Shown piece after piece: positions 24,750 through 35,219 of a stretch of DNA of 64,000 nucleotides. Position 1 is the stretch's first letter, and the number at the start of each line of letters is the position of its first letter. Both the position numbers and the translations under genes were made by a program. The notes under the pieces were generated by a model. The model saw nothing but the letters and a program-made list of their open reading frames with translations. It did no database searches and had not been told where the DNA came from. The DNA is from Acanthosoma haemorrhoidale (Eukaryota > Arthropoda > Insecta > Hemiptera > Acanthosomatidae): assembly GCA_930367205.1 (NCBI GenBank), contig OV884012.1, positions 52,039,239-52,103,238 on the forward strand, given 5' to 3'.

Positions 24750-25480
24750 TGACGGCTCCTTTACATTTGCCAAACACTGTAAAAACCCCTAATCCACTAA
24801 TAATTATCGAACAGCGAATAATAAAAATATCATTGGTATTAATGACTCTGAAATTTAGCTTATCTATAAGTAATTTTAGTGCTACCTTATTTTTACCAAC
24901 CAAAGCAGGTGCTCTATCTGCTGTTAATCCGGAAACAGCCTAAAAATTTAAGCTATTTTTCGTTTTAACATTTGTTTATCGCCTGAACAAGATAGTCTTC
25001 TCTAGTTATGTCTTTTAAATTTTAAAATATTAAACAATTCTTCTGACACTTTGAATGAATCATTTACAACGCAAATAAATATCACGAGTTGAGATGTGCC
25101 TGAGATATCTGTACTAACATCAAATTCCAAAGAATATGCTTTGAATTGGATATTTCATCTCGCAAAGTTGTCTGAAAAAAACTTTTTTTATTTTCGCTAG
25201 TTCCTATTTTAGCTGAAATTCCAGCAATGTGACGACATATAGTTTGGCGTGAAAGACTGATACTTGAAAATAATTAGATTTTATCTGACAAAAGATCTAT
25301 AATAATTGTTTCTAAACATCCACCAGTTCACCATCCAAAAACGGTTTCACTTTCTTTGCAATCTAAATTGCAACAGAATAACTTGCTTTGACATCGGTAG
25401 ATGGTTGTAGTAATGACGAACCAAACATAGTTTGCTGAGCTTTCAGGTGCAATTTAAGCGCAGTTAACTTACAATTTTTT
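24750..25480 (-). pseudogene. hAT (ZBED5/Buster-type) transposase relic, N-terminal part
   Basis: The minus-strand order is: LKLHLKAQQ, a K-ASYSVA block, IAKKVKPFLDGELV, an SLSRQT-like block followed by CRHIAGISAKI, an EFDVSTDISGTSQLVIFI block and LTADRAPALVGKNK. Known ZBED5-type proteins have ASYkvAylIAKnkKPFtdGEl, then LSRqTicrRIedI, then LDESTDItdtAQLliFIRgv, then GvTTDGAPAMiGkn. At least five frame breaks or stops are present. The sequence stops being recognisable around 24800, where the next expected block would be the one found at 21350. The two parts may therefore be one element interrupted by about 3.4 kb. Confidence 0.75.
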
Positions 25481-25489
25481 ACTTCTTTA

Positions 25490-25558
25490 GTGCCCTCCTT
25501 TACCTGCCTTTACTGCCCTCGCAATAAACCCATTTCCGATTCCCAAATCATCTCCTCT

Positions 25559-25590
<32 letters not shown>

Positions 25591-25835
25591 CTAGCCTCAC
25601 TCGCACCTCCTCGGGAGCGACTTCTACCTTGCGGGCGACAGTTGCCGTGGCGTCTGCCAATCCAGTCTGCTTCTCTCCGGTTCCCACTCTCCTTTGGGAT
25701 CCGGACGGTTTTCTCCTACCCTTAGATACCGAGTGTGAATTCGTGGTCATTCCAAGACCACATAAACTACCTATAAACCTACCCTGTTCCTCTTCTCCTG
25801 AACATAGTGCTTTGTCGGGGCACACCTTTTAAGAT
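25490..25835 (+). mobile_element. LTR fragment, long-variant family
   Basis: From about 25640 to 25830 it matches the LTR modules at 1190-1370 and 59280-59470, including GGATCCGGACGGTTTTC, AGATACCGAGTGTGAATTC and CTCCTGAACATAGTG. It ends abruptly where the plus-strand jockey RT relic begins, so only part of the LTR is present. Confidence 0.6.
25561..25589. repeat. (CT)n microsatellite
   Basis: A C run is followed by about twelve CT units. It lies in the LTR fragment at a place where the other copies have a pyrimidine-rich stretch, so it probably expanded from LTR sequence. Confidence 0.9.
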
Positions 25836-27035
25836 CTTCGTTTTCCTACACATCAGTTTAGTTTCCGTCAACGACATTCCACTGTACAACAAGGCTTTCG
25901 CGTTGTTGATCACATCTCCTCAGCCCTTGAAACCAAACAGTATTGCGCGGCTGCTTTTCTGGACATAACTCAAACTTTTGACAAGGTTTAGCACGCAGGT
26001 TTGCTCTACGAGCTCAAAACTTAATTACCAGTGACCCTTTTCCTAATCCTACAGTCCTACCTTTCAAAACCGCTTCTTCCAAGTCCGCTGTGGCTTAGAA
26101 TATTTTAGCTACTATCACATAAAATCAGGCGTTCTACAGGGCAGTGTCCTAGGTCCCATCCCCTATAACCTATACACTGCTGATGTCCAAAACCTTCTTG
26201 GCCACATTTGCAGATGACACTGGAGTCATGTCATCCCACCCGGACCCGGATATAGCATCCCATAACCTTCAAAAACACCTTTATGAGATGAAGATTGGTG
26301 CTACCAATGACGGATCAAAGTTAATGAAGCAAAATATTCCCACATTACCTTCACCCTCTAGTTTATTTTAATTCCAATCCTCTCGCTGTATCCGAGATAG
26401 TACGGTACTTAGGCTTCCATCTCGACAAACGGCTGGCCCGGAACCCACATACGAGGCTAAAAAGACAAGAAGAACTAAACAGACGCTTTGGATAACTGTA
26501 TAGACTACTTCAAAGAGCATCCCATCTCTCAATAGAAAAGAAAATACTAATCTACAAATGTAAACTGAAGCCAACCTGGACATACGGAATAGAGCTATGG
26601 GGGACAGCAAAAAAGTCGAACATCAAGCGTATCCATTCCTTTCAATCAAAAGTCCTGACAACAATAGTAAATGCTACTTATTACGTCAGCAACAAAACCC
26701 TTCATAACGATCTTAATATACCTTACATTCGTGAACTCATCCCTTCCAAGTTCATAAAATTTCATAGTATCCTCTCCAACCACCCTAATCCCGTAGCACA
26801 GTCATTGCACTGCACCACTCATCCCTATAATCTTCCTCGGAGACCAAAACGGCAGTGGTCTCGTGACCTGCTATAAATAAAAGACAGTGGGAGTCCTTGC
26901 AATGGCCAGTTTCTCCAATCATGTCCTGAGCGACATCTCATCTGCGTTGTGAGGGAATTCACAACGACCTTGGCTTGCTGATCTCTCATCCTGTACCATC
27001 TATTCTTTCAATTATGGCGCAAGGCAATAATTTTA
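25836..27035 (+). pseudogene. jockey-type LINE, 3' half: reverse transcriptase relic
   Basis: RT blocks appear in order. QFSFRQRHSTVQQ begins at about 25850. AAFLDITQTFDKV follows, then a TAG where the conserved Trp-His should start. Next come SGVLQGSVLGP, a segment ending near LYTAD, and FADDT at 26207-26221 (the catalytic Asp pair). VRYLGFHLDKRL and the C-terminal TYGIELWGTAKKSNIKRIHSFQ block follow, ending with a stop near 26876. At least three frameshifts or stops are present. The 5' part (endonuclease and ORF1) is missing. The 3' UTR runs to about 27030, where it meets the minus-strand element tail to tail. This is established jockey-clade architecture; the protein is dead here. Confidence 0.85.
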
Positions 27036-27899
27036 AGAATGTGGTCTAAAAGACGGTGGCATTGGAGTGAACTTCGGGATCGCAGTGTTTGCTGCGTCTA
27101 TGATCACATCAGTTATGAAAGTTAGTTGAAGATCTACTTCTTCTTTCGTGCGGAGAACTGACACCGTATGTAGGTTATGGTAAATCTGCGACCGGTACAG
27201 ATCCCAGTCGGCACGACGGTAGTGGTATCTCGTGGGGCGAGGGGTCGCCACTTTACCATCCACTGCATACAGTACTGGCCTGTGGTCATAGGTAATAAAG
27301 TCAAGGGCGGTGCAACTAGTGATACGGTGGGGTTGTTTTGTCAGTAGAAGGTCAATTGTCGAGGTAGCTTGTGGGTTACCTCTATGTCGAAAAGTAAAAG
27401 TCTGGGGGTGAACAACCGTAAACGGCGTTCTCAACAGGAGTCTCCCAGCGATGTTTGTTGCGGTGTTATGCCACATCGTGTGTCTCGCATTGAGATCTCC
27501 CACCACCCAGTGGTTAGATCTCTGCGAACATGCGTGTAGCAGGGCTGAGTACTCCTGGAGAGACGCGTACGGTCTCCTGTATAGAGCGGTAAGGTAAATG
27601 GGTCTCCCCAAATTTACCTTAACTGTTAAGTGGTGAAGCTTGGGATCAGTAGTAGTCAGTGGTGAAGCCACTTTCTTCCAATTGATACCAAGGCGTATAG
27701 CAATGAGAACGCCTCCGTAACCGTTAACCCTTTCAATGGCAGTTGAATAACCTTTAACGTGGATCGATTGTGTAGATACTCTAGTGTCTGTCAAAACTAC
27801 CATATCTGGTCGGTAGAGCGCTAACAGCACTTCTACCTCATCTATCCATATGGTCAGGAGACCATCAACGTTGAAATTTAATATTTGGTGATCTACCAT
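27033..27899 (-). CDS. LINE ORF2, endonuclease domain only
   Basis: 288 codons are open. The protein is an apurinic-endonuclease-like (APE) domain, which in these elements nicks the target DNA for reverse transcription. Visible motifs are FNVDGL near the start, RPDMVVLTDTR, GYGGVLIAIR, LYRRP, the strongly conserved VVGDLNARHTMWHN, TSTIDLLLT and a YDHRPV box corresponding to the SDH catalytic site (Ser replaced by Tyr). An Asn/Asp pair in GDLNA and the final His are present. The ATG overlaps the end of ORF1 (ATGGTAG), the usual jockey coupling of the two frames. The stop codon lies in sequence from the neighbouring opposite-strand element, so ORF2 is truncated before the RT. Confidence 0.85.
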   Translation of the reverse strand: MVDHQILNFNVDGLLTIWIDEVEVLLALYRPDMVVLTDTRVSTQSIHVKGYSTAIERVNGYGGVLIAIRLGINWKKVASPLTTTDPKLHHLTVKVNLGRPIYLTALYRRPYASLQEYSALLHACSQRSNHWVVGDLNARHTMWHNTATNIAGRLLLRTPFTVVHPQTFTFRHRGNPQATSTIDLLLTKQPHRITSCTALDFITYDHRPVLYAVDGKVATPRPTRYHYRRADWDLYRSQIYHNLHTVSVLRTKEEVDLQLTFITDVIIDAANTAIPKFTPMPPSFRPHS

Positions 27900-29154
27900 T
27901 GTTGATGATTACCAGATATTATAGCCATGAACATTTGGCTACAAAAATCTACTAGGGCAGTTACCCATTTCGGTCCGCATTCCAGGTCTTGACGCTGGTC
28001 GTTTGTCAAAAACTTTAGCCTAGGAACTAGGTACTTACATTTAAAATTGTCTTCCGATGTTCTGGGAGCCGTTCTCGACGAGGTGGGGGCCGCTCTCGAC
28101 GTGGAGGGGGCAGCTCTCGACGTCGAGGGGTGAACCGGTTCTTCATCTCTGGCCTGGAAGAGCTTGAAGAGCGGGTTCTGCCAGGCGTTGACAGATGGCG
28201 GTGGGGCCGGTCTCATTCTTGGCTCGTTCTGGCGGCGCTTCTTCTGTTGGGGCTGCATTCTGTCGGGGGCTGGTTTCATTCTGGCTAGTATCTCCTTTCG
28301 CTTTGTGCATCCTCTGTAGGACGCCGGGTGAGCCTCGCCGAAGTTAGAGCACTTGAGCGGGGCTGAATCATTCCTTGGACATTGCGCTACCTCGTGGGGT
28401 CCCGCACATCTAACACACTTTAATTTCCGGCTGCAGTGGTTCTTTGTGTGGCCGAATTCTTGACATCGATGGCATTGCGGGGCGCCTCTCTGTTCCTTGA
28501 ACGTCACGACACGAACTATGACGCGGTTAATGGCGCGTATATTTTTCATTGAATTCAATGTGACGCTGGCATTAGCTGTTACCAGCACTGGCGTTATGTC
28601 CTGTTTGCGACCGGTTGGGTCACTTTTTCTCAGGCATCGCACATCGACGACTACCGGTATGTTCTCTTTTATTATATCTGAAATTTCCTTGATGTCCTCC
28701 TGGACATCAAGTCCAAGAATTAAGTACTTCTTATTTCTTTTGCCGCCTCTTGGGGCAAATGAGTGGTACTCCTTCCCGCCTTTTTCGAGTAATTCCAATA
28801 TCTTTACTCGTTTCTCTTCCTGTTCAGGATAAATTGTAACACCCTCCTTCGTCTTCCTGAGGGCAAAACTATTCATATTTGCTCTTTTGAGCTGCTGTGT
28901 TAAATCGCTTGTTGTCTCTCCCGAGACAACAATGGGTGGTGGCTTCTTAGCACTGGAGCTGTGGGGTCAGGGCTTTCTGGCGTCTCGCTCGCGAGAGCCT
29001 GAAATTTATTTCCGATCTTCGTCGGGTTTTTTGCTCTAGTAGGTCGCTGGACCTTAACAGTAATTTTAGGGTATTCGAAACCCTCGTCTTCACTGTCCGT
29101 GGTGGCTGTCGGGGAAGCCGGTCGCTTCCTGGAAGCGTCCACTTCCATCTCCAT
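27893..29154 (-). pseudogene. LINE ORF1, gag-like RNA-binding protein with one frameshift
   Basis: The frame begins with ATG at 29154 (MEMEVDASRKR). It shifts near 28950, where 28900-29154 and 27893-28876 are in different frames. It would encode about 420 residues. The second part holds a PRE_C2HC-like region (YHSFAPRGGKRN to about VDVRCLRKS) and three zinc knuckles: CHRCQEFGHTKNHC, CVRCAGPHEVAQC and CSNFGEAH...GC. The second Cys of the third knuckle is Phe. Next come a Pro/Arg-rich tail and a short Ser-Thr-Ala repeat (STSRAAP, repeated with variations). ORF1 proteins of this kind bind the element RNA and help target it. It is close to intact apart from the single frameshift. Confidence 0.8.
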
Positions 29155-29331
29155 TCTTCCGAAAAATAGTCCAAAAGTACGGTACAATATTTTAATGGGG
29201 CACCATCCCCATGCACAATTCACTAACACAAAAACCGTAAACGGAAAGGCATGTTACCTGGTGCCACCCTTCGCTAGCAAGATGGCGGTAGAAACAAATG
29301 GCAGCAGACGACGTGAACACTTCGGCTGCTA

Positions 29332-29345
29332 GCACTCGACTGAAT
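29332..29345 (-). promoter_or_regulatory. Candidate LINE internal promoter (initiator)
   Basis: On minus the sequence reads ATTCAGTCGAG, which contains the arthropod initiator TCAGT. ACGTC, resembling a downstream promoter element, follows 28-32 bases after the A. Jockey LINEs are known to use such internal initiator plus downstream-element promoters at their very 5' end. The position about 190 bases before ORF1 fits. Confidence 0.45.
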
Positions 29346-31784
29346 ACAAAAACAGCGATTCATTGAAATAATATTCGTCGTGCAGTGGATAACGGACCAA
29401 TGACGGACGGACCCAACCAAGAGTGTGCTGGCAGCGAAGAATAACGAACTGTTCGTTCCAATAACTCCTGATTCGCTGTTCATGGAGACGAAAGAATTCG
29501 TTAGTTCCAAATCCTTTCAGTTAAAGCATAGTATCAAGATGCAATACAGAACCAAGTCACTAAAACCTGCTAATTTGCATTTTTTGTCTTATCTCAAAAC
29601 ATACTAAAATACAGAAAGAAACTGAACATCATAGGTTGTTTATTATTATAATTAAAATTACAGTTGTGCGGGCGTCGCCGTGCTCTCCATTCGCGTTCCT
29701 GTCAGACGGCTGACAAAACAACATTACATCGGTTCCTCACGTACAACCAACCCCCTGCCTTCCGCTCGACGTCATCATTACACCCACTCTCCGACATTAC
29801 TAAGAGCGAAAATGAGTGGATTGGTTCTTTAGTCCATAACTGCTTTCAAATTACAAATTAGCGAAATCGATGTTTTGTTTGTTCTATCTCTATTTTATAT
29901 TTATTCTATCGCTTTCGTTAGAATAATGAAAAAGGTTCGAAAGAAAATTAAAAGTGAAAAGTCGGTCCTCATTATATAAATTTTAAGATGTTACAGTAAG
30001 AAAGTATCTATAGTCATAATTGTTTTCTTTCTGTTAAAGAAAGTTCAAAAACGAATCGACGAGAAAGAGCCTAACAAAATCGATACTTTTAGTAACAATC
30101 TGGCGTTCGTGGATATCAAATATAGAACTGGAGTTTATAGTCGCACTTGCGCATTATTATTTATTATATACAATGACAAATGCAAATTTCTTTGTATTTA
30201 ATATTTTTTGTAAACATACAGCGGAAACAAAGTTTTTAATAGATATATAAAATCGCCCGGTGGGCGATCAGTATCATTAAACCTAACGGGCCGCGTATGG
30301 CCAGGCCTGCTTTTACTGATGGAATTGATACGACAGTTTGAAATTACTTTGGTTTACTTTAACTTAAGACATTCGTAACAAAATATAATGAAAAAAAAAC
30401 GTGCTCTTTTTATTAATATTAAAAAAAAAGGACAAACTTATCGTCAGATCGAACTCGAATGCAGGATTCAGTTTTTTTTTTTATATAGCTTAGTATGTAT
30501 TAATGGTTCTATCTAACTACCTTACATCACTATGGAATATTACATTTAGGTAGAAAACTTTGTTTGTTTACTAGTTATTTTCTGCCTTGGGCATTGAGAT
30601 TAAAGAAAAAGCACTTTTGATATTTCTAAGCTATAATTTATCGATGATATTTGTTTATTCCTTCAATTAGTAGCCTTAAACCGTAGTAATATAGATAATT
30701 ATTGGAAGAAGACAAACAGTAATCACAGGACTGGGATTGACCTTAGTCCAGACACACAATAGAGGAATAACAATAAATAGCCAGGTCAGAAGGGCTAACC
30801 ACGAATGATTAATAATCATAAAGATAGTAATACATCATTAGCCTACTGATATTTACAACTTTGATGATAAAATACACATGAGAAGAAAATTTCAATACAA
30901 ATAACATTTATTTAATTACTTTGGAGATAATATAATGGTGTACAACAAAAATATGGTGTTTAAAATGGATTCTCAGATACACACAGAAAAGAAGTTACCA
31001 CACCAACTAAATACAAGCAGCCAATGTGATGGATCCTGCCTATGAGCATATATATCTGCTGCCTATATCTGTCTGTATTATATAAGTATATTTTGCAAGA
31101 AATTGTAAATTAGACCATATAGTATACACCTTTTTTTTCAACATTTTTGTATTTAAAGACAGAAATAAGATGCATGTAAACAATTGACCGAGATAATCTA
31201 ATATCTTTTTTATGTAACTTTTCAGGTAAATAACTTTCAGGTTATTTAGCATTTCTAATGAACATTAAGTGAAATAAATTCTGATTTTAATTAACTTCTA
31301 GTATTTATCACTTATTTCTGATTACTTAAAAGATTAAATTGCCTTTAATTATTAATAATACAAATTTAACTTAGCTTTGATTACCAATGTTTATTTCAGG
31401 CGAGGAAATTAAAATAACTAATAATTTATGTTTTGAATTTACTATTTTTATAGATTTGTTTACTTAGTAGTAAAAAATGAATAAATAAATAAAATAGAAT
31501 TTATAATGGGTCAAGTCATTCAGCTAGTCGGTCAATTTGTATGACTTGCTTATAACATTACTATTATTAAATGCTTTAAATTATAAAAAAAAATTTGTAA
31601 TTAAATGAAGCCCAGAAGCATGTTTCATTGAATAAGGTATAATACTATATATAGGTATAATATTCTGAATCTAAGCTCATAGGAAGGAGTTATTGAAATT
31701 TTACAATTATCATAATTTGAAACCATGTTGAACCCTATCATGAATCTGTACTGTATAAATAAAGCGAAAACAAGTCAATAGTGT
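29346..31784. other. No recognisable gene
   Basis: 29350-29860 has moderately even composition and a short plus-strand open frame (29664-29861) without recognisable motifs. 30250-30320 has a small GC-rich palindromic patch (CGCCCGGTGGGCG). The rest is strongly AT-rich. No repeated module was matched. Confidence 0.5.
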
Positions 31785-32436
31785 TTACTTGTGGTAGAAG
31801 TTCATCAGCTTCTCAAGACCTCTGATGTTTGTGTTGAAAACTTCTGATTGGCAAAGTTTTATAAACTCAGCCATCCATGGGAATGACTTAATTAAATTAG
31901 ATTGTTCAGGTGACATCGTTGGAGATGAAGTCATGGCTGTTGCATCAGGTTCTGCAAATAAATATAATAACACACCATACAAATTAGTAAATAATGTTGT
32001 GTAAACTTTTAACTAAAATAAAACTAAGAAAGGAAAAAAATATACTAGCTAGAAAGATATAATTACAACTGTTGAATGTTATCAATTAACAATCAAACGT
32101 TATGCAATAAGTCATACAAGGCTACCCACCCACTGATTGTTGGACGAACCATCAAACATTATATAAATTTAAAAAAAATTAATTCCATAAAAAATTACTA
32201 TTAACAAAGAACACATTAAACAGATGTCGAGGTCACCTTTATATAGAGAAATTTTAAACTATAAAAAAGTCTGTAAACTACTAGACAAATAAGCCTGTGT
32301 TTCATCAGTAGAAGAGTACAAAAAAGGAATATGAGATATGCTTACTAGGTTCTATGATAATTTCGTCCACTTCCTCGGAGCAAATGAACGAGTCGTCCTG
32401 AGTAACAGTTTTTGTTTTTATTGACGTACGAACCAT
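31785..32436 (-). CDS. Small two-exon protein of 85 residues, unidentified
   Basis: Exon 1 is 32436-32346, opening with ATG and ending in phase 1 at a GTAAGC donor. Exon 2 is 31951-31785, opening after TTTGCAG and ending in TAA. The A left by exon 1 plus AA from exon 2 form one Lys codon, and the frame runs on cleanly to the stop. The N-terminus is Thr/Lys-rich (MVRTSIKTKT), followed by an acidic stretch (SEEVDEIIIEP), a Ser/Thr/Pro linker, then a likely amphipathic helix pair (LIKSFPWMAEFIKLC, IRGLEKLMNFYHK). There is no signal peptide or membrane segment. A TATA box lies about 70 bases upstream. I do not recognise a family. Correct splice phase, a strong donor and acceptor and a promoter make it more than a chance frame, but its size keeps confidence moderate. 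Confidence 0.5.
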
Positions 32437-32505
32437 CAGGCATACGTTGAAGAAACATTTCGAACCGAACAAGACGATGAAATTTCACACTAGAGCACCA
32501 CTAAA

Positions 32506-32512
32506 CTTTATA
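32506..32512 (-). promoter_or_regulatory. TATA box of the 85-residue gene
   Basis: Minus-strand TATAAAG lies 70 bases before the ATG at 32436. That would place transcription start near 32480 and leave a 5' UTR of about 40 bases. It is the only canonical TATA box seen at this distance. Confidence 0.45.
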
Positions 32513-32869
32513 GGAGCACCACCGAACCAGACTCAGCAATGGCTGACCGAAAGTCGATACTGGTCCTCTGCCGGCCAATCTCTGAACTAAATCCCCGAGT
32601 GTTTTTTTTTTTTTCATTTATCTATTAATTCCCAACTGTGGCTAGAGTCACAACCAGCAAATGTGATGTAAAAATTATAAAAAATGGCATGTCTGACATC
32701 TGAAGGTAGAGGACATCCAGTGATACCTTCCCTATATTATTGAAGTTTAACAATATTTTATTTTTATTAATTTAGAAGATTAATAATCTTTTCTATTCCA
32801 ACGTCACATCAGTTGTCGTCGAAAGTAAAACTGATGTTCACATTCCATGCATCAGTGCTTTTGGGTGTC

Positions 32870-33260
32870 CGTGCTGTTTGTCGTGAAAATGTCTGCATAA
32901 CGTTCTAATCCTGTCATGGACGTAAGGAATTTTGAGTTCACTGTGAAGGTTGGATTTCACACGCGCATAGTACGTGTAATGATTCTTAGAGCTTTTAATC
33001 GAAAAATCTGTATCGTTCTGATGTTAGTCTTTTTAGCGCATCCATAATTATAGGCTCCATATGTCCGAATTGGTTTCAGTAAAACATTATATGTCAACAG
33101 TTTCTGGGTCAAGGAAAGTTTTGAACGTTGGTCCGATAAATTTCAACAGTTTTAGCCTAAGACTAAGTGTTAGTCGTTTCATTTTCGTGTGTGGTTTCCA
33201 AGCCAGTTCTCTTATCCAATTTATGTCCTTACAACTGTGTCAAAGTTTGGTTGACAAACC
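32870..33260 (-). pseudogene. jockey-type RT C-terminal relic
   Basis: Minus-strand frames contain a WIRELAWKP...RLTLSLRLK segment and then IRTYGAYNYGCAKKTNIRT, corresponding to the known P(I/T)WTYGIxLWGCAxxSNI block near the C-terminus of jockey reverse transcriptases. ALRIITRTMRV, a stop, and a weak continuation follow. Several frame changes are present. It is a short 5'-truncated fragment unrelated in position to the other LINE relics. Confidence 0.6.
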
Positions 33261-33667
33261 TACGGGAGGACATTGAACATATTAAAGGATGATCACCATG
33301 TGTAAGGATTTAGTAGTATAAATTTGAATTTTCGAGGTCGTGCACCATGATTTAAGTTGTGCCAAGTAATTTTGTAGGGTCAGAGAAGCTTGCGTTGGGT
33401 CTATACAATAGAAGCTGGCGACGGGTCCATTCAACAGTGGAGCATACAGCTAAAAACTATTTTAAATGATAGATAATCCTCATTTGAGTACACTACTCCT
33501 GACAGTCGCTCGAAAACCGTTGCTTTATACATAAAATTTAAATTGCGAAATTTGACGTTTCTTTTAATAAGAAAACATACAGTTAAAATTTTGATATGAT
33601 GTTTAGTGTGTGTTACAAAAAGAGGAATCACATTAACTGACCGCATGCCTGATTGCGTTTTAAGAAC

Positions 33668-34250
33668 TGATGACCTCAAAGTGCCGCGCATTTAACGAAA
33701 AGACTTGCGATTGAAACTAGGTTCAAAATTTGAAGCACCCCACCCTGAAACCAAATTCGAACTAACTAACAATATAGTTGAAGTTTTAAAACTGACCTAA
33801 TTTTAAAATTTGGGTTGAAACCATTTAACGAAAAAACAAATGGCTGAAAGTTGTCGCCTTCGATAGATGTGACGGTTGTATCCCACAAACTGACCATCAA
33901 AAGTAGTGGCTTTTCCAGATCTGACGACCTCAAAGACACCAAATTTGTGCCGCGCATTCAACGAAAAGACTCACGATATAAAATGGGATCAAAATTTGAA
34001 ACAAGCCACCCTGAAACAGAATTCGAGTTAACTGACGATGTAGATGGTAATGATTTGTAAGCTGGCCGAATTTATAAATTAGGGTTGAAACCATTCAATA
34101 AAAATACTTGAATAAGAGTAAAACAGTATAAAGAGTTGAAATTGTGTTCGATATATTACAATAAAATGTAACAAAATTATACCAACTGATCTCTCACGCT
34201 GGTCGAAATTTGAAAACTGACGTTCTCGAATCCTCTAAATTTAGTGGTAC
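33668..34250 (+). repeat. Diverged tandem repeat, unit about 255-267 bp
   Basis: Two units start at 33669 and 33923. Both run TGAYGACCTCAAAG, then GTGCCGCGCATT, AACGAAAAGACT, CAAAATTTGAA, CACCCTGAAAC, an AATTCGARYTAACT block and finally TTGAAACCATT. The second has a 13-base insertion, so markers sit 254 to 267 bases apart. A weak third, partial copy begins near 34220 (TCTCGAATCCTCTAAATTTAGTG). Short open frames within it are chance. It is satellite-like in form but only two to three units long. Confidence 0.7.
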
Positions 34251-34559
34251 ATTTAACTGAAAAACTGCAGTGGTTTCAAAAGTCCGTTCCGTTGCTTGCA
34301 AGAACACGCATCAAATGAATACGATAGGCGACACGAAGCAAAGTTCCAGTTTTGAAATGGTATTAAATGTGAAAGGGTCTTAAGCAGAACCCTTGGTTTT
34401 TTTTTAAGCAACCCCTTCATGTTTCATATATACATTTATCATTATTAATATAAAAAAAAAACACTGATAGTTAGAAAAAAAATGATAATCTTTATAATAT
34501 TAATTTTAACTAGCTTCTGAAAAACTATTATTGTACTAACTCTACTTTTCTGCTTAATG

Positions 34560-34961
34560 AATGTATGAAAAATATTATATTATTAGGTTCTACAGTTCAA
34601 TGTAATTATACTCAATATAAACTATTCAATATTAATTATATTGACGATATAAATACATATATTATTATTAACTCAAACTATGTTAGAATATAAATCCAAC
34701 TACTAACATTAACAATAGATCAATATATTATATAATTCATAGCATTGTAGGTACTATAGGAATACTAACCTTATTGTATTATATAAAAACAAATTTTGTA
34801 ATCTCAAAGACACCTGTATTCCACCTCCCACTATCACCTATAACCCTACCTTAGCATCTGCAAAAATATCTTCCACCAGCAGATTTTACCACACTCAAGC
34901 TCAAATTGAACGCTCCCTGTGCGCCTAATTCTTGATGGAACAAGAATCTTAAAGAATGGGG
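34560..34961 (+). pseudogene. Errantivirus-type env, 3' end relic
   Basis: AT-rich frames carry a Cys- and Asn-rich ectodomain-like piece. A hydrophobic membrane segment with short basic flanks follows near 34720-34790, then a Pro-rich tail. Right after it come a purine tract (AAAGAATGGGGGA, about 34950-34962) and an LTR. Env-type coding, polypurine tract and LTR in that order are the known 3' end of errantivirus-like Ty3/gypsy elements. Stops and frameshifts break it. Nothing of pol is visible upstream. Confidence 0.5.
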
Positions 34962-35219
34962 GATTTATATGATACTCATTATATCTTACATGTTTAGTAG
35001 AAACGTGTACCTCAGTTGAGACTTATGGTTCCCTTGTTTTTTCCATTTCCCCTAAAATCCTACCCTTTTCTGACCTGCTTAAGGCCAAGACAAACCACTT
35101 GTGCATAGTCATTCAAAAGAGTGTGTTCTAACACTGTAACTGATGTCTTAATATTTGTATGAATTGTTATTCATAATAAAGTTTTTTAAAAAAACTCTCC
35201 TCTACAAGATTATTTAACT
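34962..35219 (+). mobile_element. LTR, errantivirus-like, copy 1
   Basis: It follows the polypurine tract and ends near GATTATTTAACT. Its second half matches 48770-48964: CTTAATATTTGTAT, CATAATAAAG, AAAGACTCTCCTCTACA (here AAAAACTCTCCTCTACA) and GATTATTTAACT. AATAAA lies in a position fitting the R region. It is followed by TTGGCACAACTGCGGTGG, which could be a primer-binding region, so this may be an LTR shared by two joined copies rather than a simple 3' end. Confidence 0.6.

Larger units (their letters stand above)
27033..29341 (-). mobile_element. jockey-type LINE, 5' half
   Basis: The element runs right to left: 5' UTR with an initiator-type start near 29341, ORF1 from 29154, then ORF2 overlapping by a few bases and reading through the endonuclease to 27033. 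The RT and 3' UTR are absent. Keeping the 5' end while losing the 3' end is the reverse of usual LINE truncation. It suggests that a later rearrangement removed or inverted the 3' part. The left neighbour is the 3' half of a jockey LINE on the other strand. Confidence 0.75.

Noticed and set aside
25836..29341. Twin priming as the origin of the inverted jockey halves
   Set aside because: Twin priming places the inverted 5' half upstream of the 3' half. Here the order is the reverse, with the two 3' ends meeting.
29664..29861. 65-codon plus frame near the LINE 5' end
   Set aside because: No recognisable domain, no splice partner and no promoter evidence.
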